Counted from the stretch's first letter, positions 43,499 through 52,964 are shown. The stretch is DNA of 64,000 nt from CAZKJL01 sp964611095 (GCA_964611095.1 CAZSWJ010000001.1:62001-126000); one strand, 5' to 3'. The notes: a model not told the origin generated them from the letters alone. Numbers and translations: made by a program.

Positions 43499-44830
43499 AT
43501 GATCGATCTGGACCATCTGAGGCAGAACCCCGAGGCCTACGAGAAAGCCTGCAAGAACAAGAACATCAAGTTGAACATCGGTGAATTTCTGAAGCTCGAT
43601 GAGAAGAGGCGCGGCACGATGGCGGACGTCCAAAAGATGCAGGCCGAAAGAAATGCGGTGAGCAAGAAAGTTCCGACGATCAAAGACAAAGCCGAGAAAG
43701 AAAAAATCATCGCCGACATGAAGAAACTCTCCGATGAACTCAAGAAACAGGAGGCAGATCTCTCCGCTCTGGAAGAGCAGTGGATGGCCATGCAACTGCA
43801 GCTGCCGTCCATTCCTTTGGATTCGGTTCCCGTCGGCAAAGACGACAGCGAGAACAAGGAACTCCGCACATGGGGCAAGATTCCGTCGTTCGATTTCGAT
43901 GCCAAAGATCACGTGGCGCTCGGCACATCGCTCGACATCATCGATATTCCGCGCGGCGTGAAAATCGCAGGATCTCGCAGCTACTTTTTGAAGGGCGACG
44001 GCGCACGTCTCGAGCTCGCCGTCCTCCAGTTCACCATCGACAGTCTCGTGAAGAAGGGCTTCACGCTCTTCACTCCCCCGCTCATGGCCGATTACGCCGC
44101 CATGATGGGTACGAGCTACTTCCCCGGCGGCGAGGAGCAGGCCTACGCCGTGGGCGTGGACCGCGAGCCGCAGAAGGGACTGGGGGAGAAGGAGGCCAAG
44201 CAGATCGAGTCCGACAAAATGTTCCTCATCGGAACGTCCGAAGTCGCCGTGGCGAGTTACCACAGCGGCGAGACGTTCAAGGCGTCGGAGCTCCCCAAAA
44301 AATACGCGGGACTCAGCAACTGTTTCCGTCGCGAAGCCGGCACGTACGGCAAAGACGCGCACGGCCTGTACCGCATCCATCAGTTCCAGAAAGTGGAGCA
44401 GGTCATCCTCTGCGAAGCGGATGAGGGTACGAGTGCCAAGATCCACGCCGAGATTCTCCAGAACGCCGAGGACGTGCTCCAAGCACTCAAGCTTCCGTAC
44501 CGCGTCGTTGCGGTCTGCACCGGCGACATGGGCCGCGGACAGGTCTACAAGAACGACATCGAAACGTGGATGCCCAGCCGCAAAGGCTACGGCGAAACGC
44601 ACAGCTGTTCCACGTTCCACGACTTCCAGGCGCGCCGTCTCGGCATCCGCTACGAAGCCAAGGACGGCAAGAAGAAGTTCGTCCACACGCTGAACAATAC
44701 GTGCATCGCATCACCGCGCATCCTCATTCCCATCCTCGAGATGTACCAGAACAAGGACGGCTCCGTGAACGTGCCCGACGTGCTGCAGCCGTACATGGGA
44801 GGACAGAAAAAAATCGTCGTCCGTTCTTAA
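43499..44830 (+). CDS. serS: Seryl-tRNA synthetase
   Basis: 443 residues. The N-terminal coiled-coil arm (~30-105) binds tRNA-Ser; the class II core has motif 2 FRREAGTYGKDAHGLYRIHQF and motif 3 NNTCIASPRILIPILE, shown here in parts. Charges tRNA-Ser and tRNA-Sec where present. Slightly longer than the E. coli enzyme (430). Confidence 0.96.
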   Translation: MIDLDHLRQNPEAYEKACKNKNIKLNIGEFLKLDEKRRGTMADVQKMQAERNAVSKKVPTIKDKAEKEKIIADMKKLSDELKKQEADLSALEEQWMAMQLQLPSIPLDSVPVGKDDSENKELRTWGKIPSFDFDAKDHVALGTSLDIIDIPRGVKIAGSRSYFLKGDGARLELAVLQFTIDSLVKKGFTLFTPPLMADYAAMMGTSYFPGGEEQAYAVGVDREPQKGLGEKEAKQIESDKMFLIGTSEVAVASYHSGETFKASELPKKYAGLSNCFRREAGTYGKDAHGLYRIHQFQKVEQVILCEADEGTSAKIHAEILQNAEDVLQALKLPYRVVAVCTGDMGRGQVYKNDIETWMPSRKGYGETHSCSTFHDFQARRLGIRYEAKDGKKKFVHTLNNTCIASPRILIPILEMYQNKDGSVNVPDVLQPYMGGQKKIVVRS

Positions 44831-44835
44831 AGCGC

Positions 44836-45026
44836 ATGACATTTCTCATCGCCGACGATTCGCCGGGGAAGATTCANNNNNNNNNNNNNNNNNNNNNNNN
44901 NNNNNNNNNNNNNNNNNNNNNNNNNNNNNNNNNNNNNNNNNNNNNNNNNNNNNNNNNNNNNNNNNNNNNNNNNNNNACGTCGTGGAACGTACGCTCCTCG
45001 ATCTCCTGCAGTCCTGGACGGCGTAG
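44836..45026 (+). CDS. Probable response-regulator gene split by a gap
   Basis: Before the gap: MTFLIADDSPGKI, the beta-1 strand and acidic pair of a receiver domain. After the gap: an ending VVERTLLDLLQSWTA then TAG. Both pieces are plus strand and fit one gene, but the missing length is unknown, so linking them is an inference. Confidence 0.5.
44877..44976. other. Assembly gap (100 N)
   Basis: Scaffold gap inside the probable response-regulator gene. Confidence 0.99.
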
Positions 45027-45045
45027 ACGTGTACACTCACTTTCC

Positions 45046-46146
45046 ATGAAGATTCTCTTCACGCGATTCCCGCTCGAAAGCGCCCACGGCGGTGCCGAGA
45101 ACCAAACGATGTGGCTTGCAGAGGGCTTCAAAGCCAAAGGTCACGGCGTGAGTTTTTTGGGCAGCTGTCCCGTGCTGCTGACCACGTTCGCCGCCGCGGG
45201 ATTCGATGCCACGAAGCTTGTGATCGGTCCTCCGCCCGTCACCACGTGGACTGCCGCGAGTTTTTTGTGGCGCAGAAAAGACATGCAAAAAAAACTGGTC
45301 GATGCGGTCGACGCCATCGCAACCGACGCGGTGTGCATGCTCAGCTTGTCCGAAAAAATTCTTCTCACCGATCATCTCCATGCCAAAGGGGTGAAAGTGT
45401 TCTGGATCGAGCATGATCGCGTTGGTCGCTGGCTCGCCGGCAACCCGTGGCTCGGTGCGCTCAAGAATGCCGCGAAGCACGCGACGATCATCTGCGTCTC
45501 GCAGCTCAGCCGCAAAAAATACGTCGACCTCGGCTTCGATCCGTCGCGGATCTTCGTGATTCCGAACGGAGTTCCCTTGCCCGCTCCCCGCCTACCGCTC
45601 CCCTCCCATGCAACCGAGTTGCACCTTGGCACCGTTGCACGCCTGTCGCCCGAAAAGGGCCTGGACGTGCTTCTGCAAGCCATCAATGCACTTCCGGAGT
45701 TCTCACTCACCATCGTCGGGAAAGGCCCGCAGGAAGGGTACGTTCGTTCCCTCATCGCCGAAGACACGCAGCGCCTCGGCATCGGCGTGCCGCGCATCAA
45801 ACTTATTTCGCATGTCGCCGACCTCGCGGATTTTTATGCAGGCCTCACGGCATTCGTGCTTCCGTCGTCGGACCACGATCCGTTCGGACTCGTTGCCGCA
45901 GAAGCGATGTCCTACGGAGTTCCCACCGTCATCACCGATGCGTGCGGTATCGCGGGTTCGCTCCACAACGAGACCGAAGTCCTCGTCGCGAAAGCCGGAT
46001 CAGTCGAAAGTTTGGAGCAGAAACTCAAGCAACTTCTCGGTGTCGATCGCCGCACGGCACTCGCAAACGCCGGCAAACAAGCGGTGATTTCTCGGCTTGG
46101 TACGGCGCAGATGGTCGAGGCGTACGACAAGGTGTTGCGGGCGTAG
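45046..46146 (+). CDS. Glycosyltransferase family 4
   Basis: 366 residues in the GT-B layout. N-terminal GGAENQT loop, LGTVARLSPEKGLDVLLQA opening the donor domain, and the GT4 motif HDPFGLVAAEAMSYGVP with the E-x7-E pair. A TACACT ends 8 bases before the ATG. Sugar donor not known. Confidence 0.9.
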   Translation: MKILFTRFPLESAHGGAENQTMWLAEGFKAKGHGVSFLGSCPVLLTTFAAAGFDATKLVIGPPPVTTWTAASFLWRRKDMQKKLVDAVDAIATDAVCMLSLSEKILLTDHLHAKGVKVFWIEHDRVGRWLAGNPWLGALKNAAKHATIICVSQLSRKKYVDLGFDPSRIFVIPNGVPLPAPRLPLPSHATELHLGTVARLSPEKGLDVLLQAINALPEFSLTIVGKGPQEGYVRSLIAEDTQRLGIGVPRIKLISHVADLADFYAGLTAFVLPSSDHDPFGLVAAEAMSYGVPTVITDACGIAGSLHNETEVLVAKAGSVESLEQKLKQLLGVDRRTALANAGKQAVISRLGTAQMVEAYDKVLRA

Positions 46147-46190
46147 GGCTTCATTCCTATCATTCCGCTCCTCTCACTTTCTCCCACCTC

Positions 46191-46460
46191 ATGTTCATGG
46201 AAGGTCACACGCATTCGTTCTGCGAAGTCGATCAGAAGCCGCTCGGTCATTATCGCGTCACGGTCATCAATCACATCCTGAATCAATTCGCTTTACCCCC
46301 GTCGGATCTTCGGAACGAGGACAGACACGCATGCGTTGATTTGAGCGAGGTGCCCCGAGACATTCGAGATGAATTGATCACGGCGATGCGAGGCATCGAT
46401 CTCGGTGTCGCCATCAACGCCACGACGACATCCTCCCGTCTCGGAGCGGTTGACGTGTAG
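46191..46460 (+). CDS. Small protein of unknown function
   Basis: 89 residues, MFMEGHTHSFCEVDQKPLG onward, mixed alpha/beta, with one possible metal set (HTHSFC). No clear ribosome-binding site. It stands alone between the GT4 and the amidase gene. Confidence 0.4.
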   Translation: MFMEGHTHSFCEVDQKPLGHYRVTVINHILNQFALPPSDLRNEDRHACVDLSEVPRDIRDELITAMRGIDLGVAINATTTSSRLGAVDV

Positions 46461-46530
46461 TTCCATCAACCAGTCGGTTCGGGCATCGGTCAATTGTAAT
46501 TTGCCCCGAGATGACGTGAGATGACTTCGT

Positions 46531-49086
46531 ATGAAGTCGTCATCGCCACGTACGCGCGCCATGGCCGTTTCGGCTGCTTTTACGCTCCTTCTGGGGGTGT
46601 TCCCGCCGCTACCCGTTGCCGCCGCCGCGCCGCGTTACGTGGAACGCACGTTCACGTCCCCCGTCGATGCGTTCAGCGTGAAGACCGGCGACACCGCGTC
46701 GTTTTCGTACAGCTTTCTCAACGGCCGATGGTCCGACTGGCAGTCGTACGAGAGTGACGGCGATGTGCTGCCGGGGGAGGAGAGCGAGCTCGTGATGCTT
46801 CCGAAAGGCGTGACCGCCGTTCGCGTCCACGGCGTCGCGTCGATGGAAGACGTGCACGTCATCACCGTCTCGAAAGATCCCGTGAAAACTCGCATTGCCG
46901 CAACGACGGCGGTCGCCAAGCCCACGATCATTTCCCGATCCGACTGGGGCGCCGACGAGTCGTATTTGTACGATACGTCGACCGAGACGTCGGCAACCGC
47001 GGATGAGGCCAAGAGCGACAACGGCGCGCCCGTCGCGGGCCAGCCCGACCGGCGCGTCAAAGACTGTACCGATGCGCAATCGCAGTATCCCACCGAGTTC
47101 AAGGCGGCATCCACCGTCACCAAAGACGCCGACGGCAAAACGTACCTGTGGCCGTTGCAGTACAGCTCCAAAGTGAAATTGCTCGCCGTGCACCACTCGG
47201 CGCTCGTCGTGGGCGGAGACCCGCGCCCGGCGGTGGAACGCGTCCGCGCACTCTACAAGTACCACGCGCTCAGCAAAGGCTGGGGTGACATCGGCTACCA
47301 CTACGTCGTGGATGAGGACGGCCACATCTACGAGGGGCGCCGGGGCGGCAAGTACGTCGTGGGCGGCCACGCGTATTGCAACAACATCGGCACCGTCGGC
47401 ATCGTGCTCATGGGAAACTTCGAGATCGAGCAGCCGTCCCAGGAGCAAATCAAAAGCGTGCAGTGGTTGCTCTCGGACTTGGCGCGCGACTACCAAATCG
47501 ATCTGAAGTCGTCGGTGAAATTCCACGGCAAGACGTTCGATTCTCCCATCGTCCGTCACCGCGACCTGCTCTCCACCTTGTGTCCGGGCTACTACGTCAG
47601 CGAAGTCTTCGGACAGATCGTGAAGCACGTGCGCGACGGTCGTCTCGGCGATGCCGTCATTTTCCCCGTGACGTCCGTGAAGCCGCCGGAGTCCGCACCC
47701 GTCACGGAGAGCGGCAATGCGGCCCCGCAGGCGGCCCAAGGCGTGTCCTTCGTCGGCAGGACGGCCATCGCCATCAATCCGGGCGGAAAACAGCGCCTGA
47801 GCTTCTCCTACACCGCGGGCAAGGAGGGCGCGTACGAGGGCAAGCGCGTGGCCGAGGTACGCATCTCGGATCCTCGTATCGTCCTCATGGTCGATGACGG
47901 CAACGTCCACGTGCCCGTGACCAAGGGCATTCTCCTCACCACCGATCTCCCGGCGTACGAAACCGCGTCGCTCCAGCTCATCGTGCAGGCGCCCGTGGAT
48001 CCCGGCACGTACTCCATGGATATCGCCGGCATTCACTTCACCATCGCGGTCGCGGGCAGGCGCGCACGCACGGGTGACTTCGTGAATCCGTTCGCGGGTA
48101 ACCCCGCGCTCACCATCCGCACGAGCAGCAGCTCCTCGTCCAAGCCCGTTGCGGCACGTGTGCGCACCGACTCGCGTCCGTCGCTCAGCAGCGCATCGTC
48201 GTCATACTCTTCGTCGACCTCGCGCAGTTCGTCGACCTCGTCTTCCGTGTCGTCACAAACATCCGGGGCGCAGAAAATCATCCGCATCAAACTCAGCGCG
48301 TCACAGAATCCCACGGTGCAATTCGCCGATGCCGGAACCGCCGACGGACTTTCGGTGAAGGGCGGCGCATCGTTCTCGCTGCTCGCCAAAAACGGTCAAT
48401 GCGTCGTGCAGCAGAACGGCGTTGAGGTATCGCGAGGATTGGCTCCCAGATTCAAATCTACCGCATCGAACACGCTCTCGGTCAGCGGCTTTGCCGGGGG
48501 AACGCGGTCGTACCGCGGCGTCATCGAGTGTCGCATCGATGCGGGGTCGCTCGTGCTCATCAATGAGCTCTCCATCGATGACTACATGGCGGGACTCGCC
48601 GAAGAGCCCGACAGCGAGCCGTACCAAAAGCAGCGGGCGTTCGCCATCGCCGCACGCACGTACGCGGCGTACTACATGGACCCGAGCAACCGAAAGTTCC
48701 CGGGCAAACCGTACGACGGTTCCGATGATCCTGCCTCGTTCCAGTCCTACCGCGGCGTCGGATTCACGGCGAACAATCCGAACTGGCTCAGGGCGGTGGA
48801 AAGCACCAAGAACCAAGTGCTCACCGTCGGCGGCAAACTCATCAAGCCGCCGTACTTCAGCAGCGACGACGGCCGCACGCGAGCCCCCATCGAGGCCGGC
48901 TGGAAAAACTTCCCGTTCGCGGATGTCTTTTCCTCCAAGCCCGACCCGTGGTGCGTGGGCTTTCCCATGAGCGGCCACGGCGTCGGTATGAGCGGATGCG
49001 GTGCCGAGGGACAAGCAAACGAAGGCCGCAGTGCCGAGCAAATTCTGCAGTACTACTATCCGGGGACGCGGATTACGGAGCTTTAA
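46531..49086 (+). CDS. Secreted PGRP-type amidase fused to a SpoIID/LytB domain
   Basis: 851 residues. Signal peptide ends PVAAAA. Residues ~150-360 are an Amidase_2/PGRP domain (AVHHSA, DIGYHYVVDEDGHIYEGR, HRDLLSTLCPG supply the zinc His/His/Cys). A beta domain follows, then a Ser-rich linker (~540-575). Residues ~580-851 are SpoIID-like (NELSIDDYMAGLAEE, AIAARTYAAYY, GHGVGMSGCGA), a family that cuts glycan strands. Together they would cleave both the stem peptide and denuded glycan. Confidence 0.88.
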   Translation: MKSSSPRTRAMAVSAAFTLLLGVFPPLPVAAAAPRYVERTFTSPVDAFSVKTGDTASFSYSFLNGRWSDWQSYESDGDVLPGEESELVMLPKGVTAVRVHGVASMEDVHVITVSKDPVKTRIAATTAVAKPTIISRSDWGADESYLYDTSTETSATADEAKSDNGAPVAGQPDRRVKDCTDAQSQYPTEFKAASTVTKDADGKTYLWPLQYSSKVKLLAVHHSALVVGGDPRPAVERVRALYKYHALSKGWGDIGYHYVVDEDGHIYEGRRGGKYVVGGHAYCNNIGTVGIVLMGNFEIEQPSQEQIKSVQWLLSDLARDYQIDLKSSVKFHGKTFDSPIVRHRDLLSTLCPGYYVSEVFGQIVKHVRDGRLGDAVIFPVTSVKPPESAPVTESGNAAPQAAQGVSFVGRTAIAINPGGKQRLSFSYTAGKEGAYEGKRVAEVRISDPRIVLMVDDGNVHVPVTKGILLTTDLPAYETASLQLIVQAPVDPGTYSMDIAGIHFTIAVAGRRARTGDFVNPFAGNPALTIRTSSSSSSKPVAARVRTDSRPSLSSASSSYSSSTSRSSSTSSSVSSQTSGAQKIIRIKLSASQNPTVQFADAGTADGLSVKGGASFSLLAKNGQCVVQQNGVEVSRGLAPRFKSTASNTLSVSGFAGGTRSYRGVIECRIDAGSLVLINELSIDDYMAGLAEEPDSEPYQKQRAFAIAARTYAAYYMDPSNRKFPGKPYDGSDDPASFQSYRGVGFTANNPNWLRAVESTKNQVLTVGGKLIKPPYFSSDDGRTRAPIEAGWKNFPFADVFSSKPDPWCVGFPMSGHGVGMSGCGAEGQANEGRSAEQILQYYYPGTRITEL

Positions 49087-49361
49087 CCAATTTTTCTCGG
49101 CTCCACCCGGTCTGCCGTCAGACGTTCGATCAACGGTGTAGGCAGCGTGACATTGAGAGGGGCGCGACCGAAATTTTTCTGGAATTGGAAACGACACCCG
49201 TCACAGATTTTGCCCGTGCTCGTCTGCACGTTTTCGCATGCAGTTTCACGACCGCCATTCACTTGTTTGCAGGTTTGCTGAACACGATGCAGCTCCTGCA
49301 CGCCCGTCGGTGCCACTCCCGTCGTTACTGCGTTTCCAATCTCTTGTTCGAGGTTTCGCAT
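49083..49361 (-). CDS. Small cysteine-containing protein
   Basis: 92 residues, MRNLEQEIGNAVTTGVAPTG onward, with Cys residues in the middle and an ICDGC pair. A promoter-like TTGACG-17-TAGGTT (minus, near 49397-49375) lies just upstream, which favours ATG 49361 over GTG 49373. Its stop overlaps the convergent amidase stop. Family unknown. Confidence 0.45.
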   Translation of the reverse strand: MRNLEQEIGNAVTTGVAPTGVQELHRVQQTCKQVNGGRETACENVQTSTGKICDGCRFQFQKNFGRAPLNVTLPTPLIERLTADRVEPRKIG

Positions 49362-49405
49362 AGATTGTCTCACAACCTATCCCTTGCATTTCACTCCGTC
49401 AAATC

Positions 49406-49435
49406 AAAAGAGCTCCGTCGCTGTGGAGCCCTTTT
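49406..49435 (-). terminator. Terminator of metK
   Basis: 11-bp stem with one G-T pair, AAAAGGGCTCC / GGAGCTCTTTT on the minus strand, loop of eight. The T residues are inside the stem; symmetric, so possibly active both ways. Confidence 0.65.
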
Positions 49436-49453
49436 GGAAGCCAAAATATCATA

Positions 49454-50611
49454 CTACTTCGCGGCCTTGACCAAGGCGTCGATTCTGTCGCACTTCTCCC
49501 ACTTCACGTTCAGATCTTCGCGTCCCATGTGTCCGTAGGCGGCGACTTGGCGGTACTGGGGCTTTAAGAGATCCAAATCCTTGATGATGGCGGCCGGACG
49601 AAGATCGAACACTGCGGAAACCGCTTTCTCCAGGGCTCGGTCGCTCACCTTGCCGGTGCCGAAGGTGTCCACACGGAGTGACACGGGAGCGGCTACACCG
49701 ATGGCGTAGGCCACCTGCACCTCACACTTCTTGGCGAGGCCGGCTTTCACGACGTGCTTGGCCACCCAACGTGCGGCGTAGGCGGCGGAACGGTCCACCT
49801 TGCTCGGATCTTTGCCCGAGAAGGCGCCTCCGCCGTGACGGCTGTAACCGCCGTACGTGTCCACGATGATCTTGCGACCCGTCAGACCGCAGTCGCCCGG
49901 AGGGCCTCCGATGACGAAGCGTCCCGTCGGGTTGATGTGGAAGATGGTGTCTTTGTCCAAGTAGCTGCCGCAGACGGGTTCGATGATGTGCTTCTTGATG
50001 TCCTTGCAGATTTGGTCGTGACTCACGTGCTCCGAGTGCTGCGTGGAAATGACGACCGTCTGCACGCGCTTCGGCGTACCGTCGTCGTTGTACTCGATCG
50101 TCACCTGACTCTTTCCGTCCGGGCGCAGGTAGTCGAGTCCTTTGCTTTTGCGAACCTCGGAGAGTTTGCGCGTGAGTTTGTGCGCCATGCTGATCGGCAT
50201 CGGCATGAGTTCCGGAGTCTCGTCGCAGGCGAAGCCGAACATGAGGCCCTGGTCGCCGGCACCCTGTTCTTTCGTTGCGGTCTTCTCGGCGGTGACGCCC
50301 ATGTCGATGTCGGCGCTCTGCTCACCGACGCACACCATGACGGCGCACGCCTTGTGGTCGAATCCGAAGATGCCGTCGTTGTAACCGATGTCTTCGATAA
50401 CCTTTCTGGCGACCTGCGCCATGGGGATGTAGGTGTTCGTGCTGATTTCACCGGCGACGACGACGAGACCGGTGGTGGCAAGACATTCGCACGCCACGTG
50501 CGACTTGGGGTCTTTACCGAGTGCGTAGTCCAGGACGGCGTCCGAGATCTGGTCGCACAGTTTATCGGGGTGACCCTCGGTCACGGACTCCGATGTGAAC
50601 AGGGAGGACAT
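49454..50611 (-). CDS. metK: S-adenosylmethionine synthetase
   Basis: 385 residues starting MSSLFTSESVTEGHPDKLCD. It makes SAM from methionine and ATP. GHPDK is the ATP site, GAGDQGLMFG the family signature, and GGGAFSGKDPSKVDRSA the phosphate loop. Preceded by a SAM-I riboswitch and a terminator, so it is repressed by its own product. Confidence 0.96.
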   Translation of the reverse strand: MSSLFTSESVTEGHPDKLCDQISDAVLDYALGKDPKSHVACECLATTGLVVVAGEISTNTYIPMAQVARKVIEDIGYNDGIFGFDHKACAVMVCVGEQSADIDMGVTAEKTATKEQGAGDQGLMFGFACDETPELMPMPISMAHKLTRKLSEVRKSKGLDYLRPDGKSQVTIEYNDDGTPKRVQTVVISTQHSEHVSHDQICKDIKKHIIEPVCGSYLDKDTIFHINPTGRFVIGGPPGDCGLTGRKIIVDTYGGYSRHGGGAFSGKDPSKVDRSAAYAARWVAKHVVKAGLAKKCEVQVAYAIGVAAPVSLRVDTFGTGKVSDRALEKAVSAVFDLRPAAIIKDLDLLKPQYRQVAAYGHMGREDLNVKWEKCDRIDALVKAAK

Positions 50612-50631
50612 AAGAGGAAATGAAGGGAAAT

Positions 50632-50654
50632 AAAAAACCACCGTCCTGCCGGTT
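50632..50654 (-). terminator. Expression-platform terminator of the SAM riboswitch
   Basis: On the minus strand ACCG / CGGT closes a small hairpin followed by a G and six T, between the aptamer and metK. The stem is short, so the exact switch helix is unsure. Confidence 0.5.
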
Positions 50655-50670
50655 CGACGTGTGAGTGAGA

Positions 50671-50777
50671 CTCGCTATCGTTCCCCGGAGAGGGGCTGGG
50701 ATTCCCACCATGCCGAGTCTTCGGAGGTTGGGGGACATGTATCGGGCCAGTTCCCACATGTCACTCTTGATAGAGCG
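50671..50777 (-). promoter_or_regulatory. SAM-I (S-box) riboswitch
   Basis: Core features in order: P1 strand with CTATC, ATCAAGAG, GGGAACTGGCCCGAT, CCCCCAACC, then GGTGGGAATCCCAGC (the junction conserved as GGTGCTAATTCCAGC), a CCCC/GGGG P4 hairpin, and the closing GATAG. It sits upstream of metK on the same strand, so SAM binding would stop transcription. Confidence 0.85.
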
Positions 50778-50794
50778 GTGATGTTGGACGAAGT

Positions 50795-51316
50795 CTACCC
50801 AGCTTGGCTTTGCGGTTCAAGCGGTTCGCTCCGCTGCGGAATCTTTCGTACGGTAAAAGCATGCCCCGTATGCTTCACGAAGGCTTCGAAGCCCGCTTTG
50901 TCGATGACGAGCGTGGCCGTATTCACGAGCGGGTGGAAGCGGAATTGCCCGACGTTCCACGCGTCTTCGTCGAACACCACGTTGATCTTCTTCTCTTTGT
51001 CGAACATCAGGCCGAACGGCGTCACGGCTCCCGGAATCACGCCGAGCATCTCAAGGAGTCTCTCGGGTGAGACGAAGCTGAAGCTCTGGACGCCGAAGTC
51101 TTTGGCGAGCGCTTTGGTATCCACGCGCTTGTCGTGCATCACGATGGCGAGCACGTAAATCTCTTTGTTCTTGGCTTTCATGAGGAGCTGCTTCGTGTGC
51201 GCTCCGGGCATCTCGATGCCGAGGCCATCGGACTCGTCGCACGTGAAGACGGCTTTGTGGTCGTAGCGGGTGAAGCTGATGCCGAGGGAGGTGAGAAGCT
51301 TGAGGAGCGGATCCAT
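50795..51316 (-). CDS. YbaK/ProX-type aminoacyl-tRNA deacylase
   Basis: 173 residues. Family features: KQLLMKAKNKEIYVLAIV with the catalytic Lys region, and GVIPGAVTPFGL. It most resembles the free-standing ProXp-ala/ProX editing proteins that clear Ala from tRNA-Pro. A gene-less repeat element is directly upstream of its start. Confidence 0.85.
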   Translation of the reverse strand: MDPLLKLLTSLGISFTRYDHKAVFTCDESDGLGIEMPGAHTKQLLMKAKNKEIYVLAIVMHDKRVDTKALAKDFGVQSFSFVSPERLLEMLGVIPGAVTPFGLMFDKEKKINVVFDEDAWNVGQFRFHPLVNTATLVIDKAGFEAFVKHTGHAFTVRKIPQRSEPLEPQSQAG

Positions 51317-51320
51317 CGTG

Positions 51321-51392
51321 GGGCGATAGCGGTTGGCGAGTAGCGGTTAGCTGCAACTGCAATTCTACACGCTACCCGCTACTCGCTATCCG
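51321..51392. repeat. Gene-less inverted-repeat element, divergent promoter position
   Basis: Left arm GCGATAGCGGTTGGCGAGTA, right arm CTACACGCTACCCGCTACTC. It fills the space between the YbaK and zwf starts, the only copy upstream of genes. Confidence 0.75.
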
Positions 51393-51423
51393 TCTTTTTC
51401 CTGTTACAATTTTCGCACGCTCT

Positions 51424-52869
51424 ATGCTCGCAGCCGACCGTCCCTTTTCACTCGTTCTCTTCGGTGCTTCCGGCCACCTGGCCCGCATCAAGATTTTTCC
51501 GGCGCTGTATTTCTTGGCGCTGAAGAAACGTTTGCCCAAGGACTACTCCATCGTCGGATATTCGCGCACGCCGATGACGGACAGCGAGTTCCGCAAACAC
51601 TTCGGTGCCGCGGTCAAGGAACACGTACTCGAAGTGAACGATAAGGTCCTTTCGGGGCTCCTGGAGCACGTGTACTACCACGGCGGCCAGTACGATGCCG
51701 TGAAAGATTTCAAAGCACTCGCGGCAAAACTCACGAAGCTCGAAGGCGGCACGAAGGATGTCGTGCGACTCGCGTATCTTTCCATTCCGCCCACCGCATT
51801 CGAGTCCACGCTCAGGAACATCTGCGACGGCGGCGTGCACGACGGCAAGAAAGAGTTCCGCTGCATCGTGGAGAAGCCGGTCGGTCACGACCTCGCCTCG
51901 TTCGAGGAGATCAACACGATCCTCGGCAGCTGCTTCAAGCCGCAGGAGGTGTATATCTTGGATCACTACCTCGGCAAAGAAGCCGTGCGCAACGCGTACT
52001 ACTTGCGTCACGCAAATCCCGTCATCGAACGTCTCCTCAAAAACACGCTCATCTCGCACGTGCAAATCACTGCGGCTGAATCCGCAGGACTGGAAGGACG
52101 CGCCGGATATTTCGATGCGGTCGGAACGCTGCGCGACATGTTCCAGAGTCACCTCATCCAAATCGCCGCACTGCTCACGATGCGCCTCGTGAACGATCCC
52201 AAAGACATCAAATCGTCGCGTCTGGACGCCATCAAGAAGTTTTACCTGCCGCCCGCAGGCGACCTGGGCGAGCTCGTCATTCAAGGACAATACGGAGAGG
52301 GAACCGTGAACGGAAAAAAGCTTCCGGCGTACAACGACGAAGAAGGCGTGACTCAACATTCACGCACGCCGACGTACGCCGCCATGCGTCTCATGACGCG
52401 CTCATCGCGCTGGGACGGCGTTCCCATTTTCCTGCGCTCGGGAAAGCGCCTCAAGGAAAAAGAGACGCGCATCTCCATCGAATTCCAAGAGTCACCGACG
52501 CTCGTGGGAAAAAATGAAAACCGCAACCGCCTCGACATCATCTTGCAGGGCGAAGCCGGCATGAAGCTGTACCTCCAAACCAAACTCGGCGGCAGCGAAC
52601 CCAAGTTCCGTCCGCTCGTCATGGAGGACCCGCTCGTCTGCATGGGCGACTGTCTCGTGGAACACAGCTTGCTCCTGCTCGAGGCCATCAACGGCAATCA
52701 GCAATGGTTCTTGGACCCCGAGGAAGTGCGCACGTGCTGGCGCATCATCGATCCCCTGCAGGCGTATTTGGATAACGCCAAAACGCCGCTTGCAACCTAT
52801 GAATCGGGGTCCAAAGGACCCAAAGAAGCCGATGCATTCATCGCCAAGGCCAGCCATTCGTGGTTTTAG
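51424..52869 (+). CDS. zwf: Glucose-6-phosphate dehydrogenase
   Basis: 481 residues. N-terminal FGASGHLARIKIFPAL is the NADP Rossmann loop (GASGDLAxRK in most; here His replaces Asp), LDHYLGKE is the substrate/catalytic site, and RSGKRL follows. First step of the oxidative pentose phosphate pathway. A TGT-TACAAT extended -10 lies at 51405-51410. Pgl is encoded 480 bases downstream. Confidence 0.95.
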   Translation: MLAADRPFSLVLFGASGHLARIKIFPALYFLALKKRLPKDYSIVGYSRTPMTDSEFRKHFGAAVKEHVLEVNDKVLSGLLEHVYYHGGQYDAVKDFKALAAKLTKLEGGTKDVVRLAYLSIPPTAFESTLRNICDGGVHDGKKEFRCIVEKPVGHDLASFEEINTILGSCFKPQEVYILDHYLGKEAVRNAYYLRHANPVIERLLKNTLISHVQITAAESAGLEGRAGYFDAVGTLRDMFQSHLIQIAALLTMRLVNDPKDIKSSRLDAIKKFYLPPAGDLGELVIQGQYGEGTVNGKKLPAYNDEEGVTQHSRTPTYAAMRLMTRSSRWDGVPIFLRSGKRLKEKETRISIEFQESPTLVGKNENRNRLDIILQGEAGMKLYLQTKLGGSEPKFRPLVMEDPLVCMGDCLVEHSLLLLEAINGNQQWFLDPEEVRTCWRIIDPLQAYLDNAKTPLATYESGSKGPKEADAFIAKASHSWF

Positions 52870-52875
52870 GCTGAA

Positions 52876-52905
52876 TTGACAAAATATACATATATAGTAT
52901 AGTAT
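52876..52905 (+). promoter_or_regulatory. Strong promoter of the membrane zinc-ribbon gene
   Basis: TTGACA (52876-52881), 18-base spacer, TAGTAT (52900-52905). The transcript would carry a ~50-base leader with hairpin GAACCA-TCGCAG-TGGTTC (52918-52935). Confidence 0.75.
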
Positions 52906-52964
52906 CAGTAGTTCCTTGAACCATCGCAGTGGTTCTTCCATCACACTTGCCACAGGGGCACACA

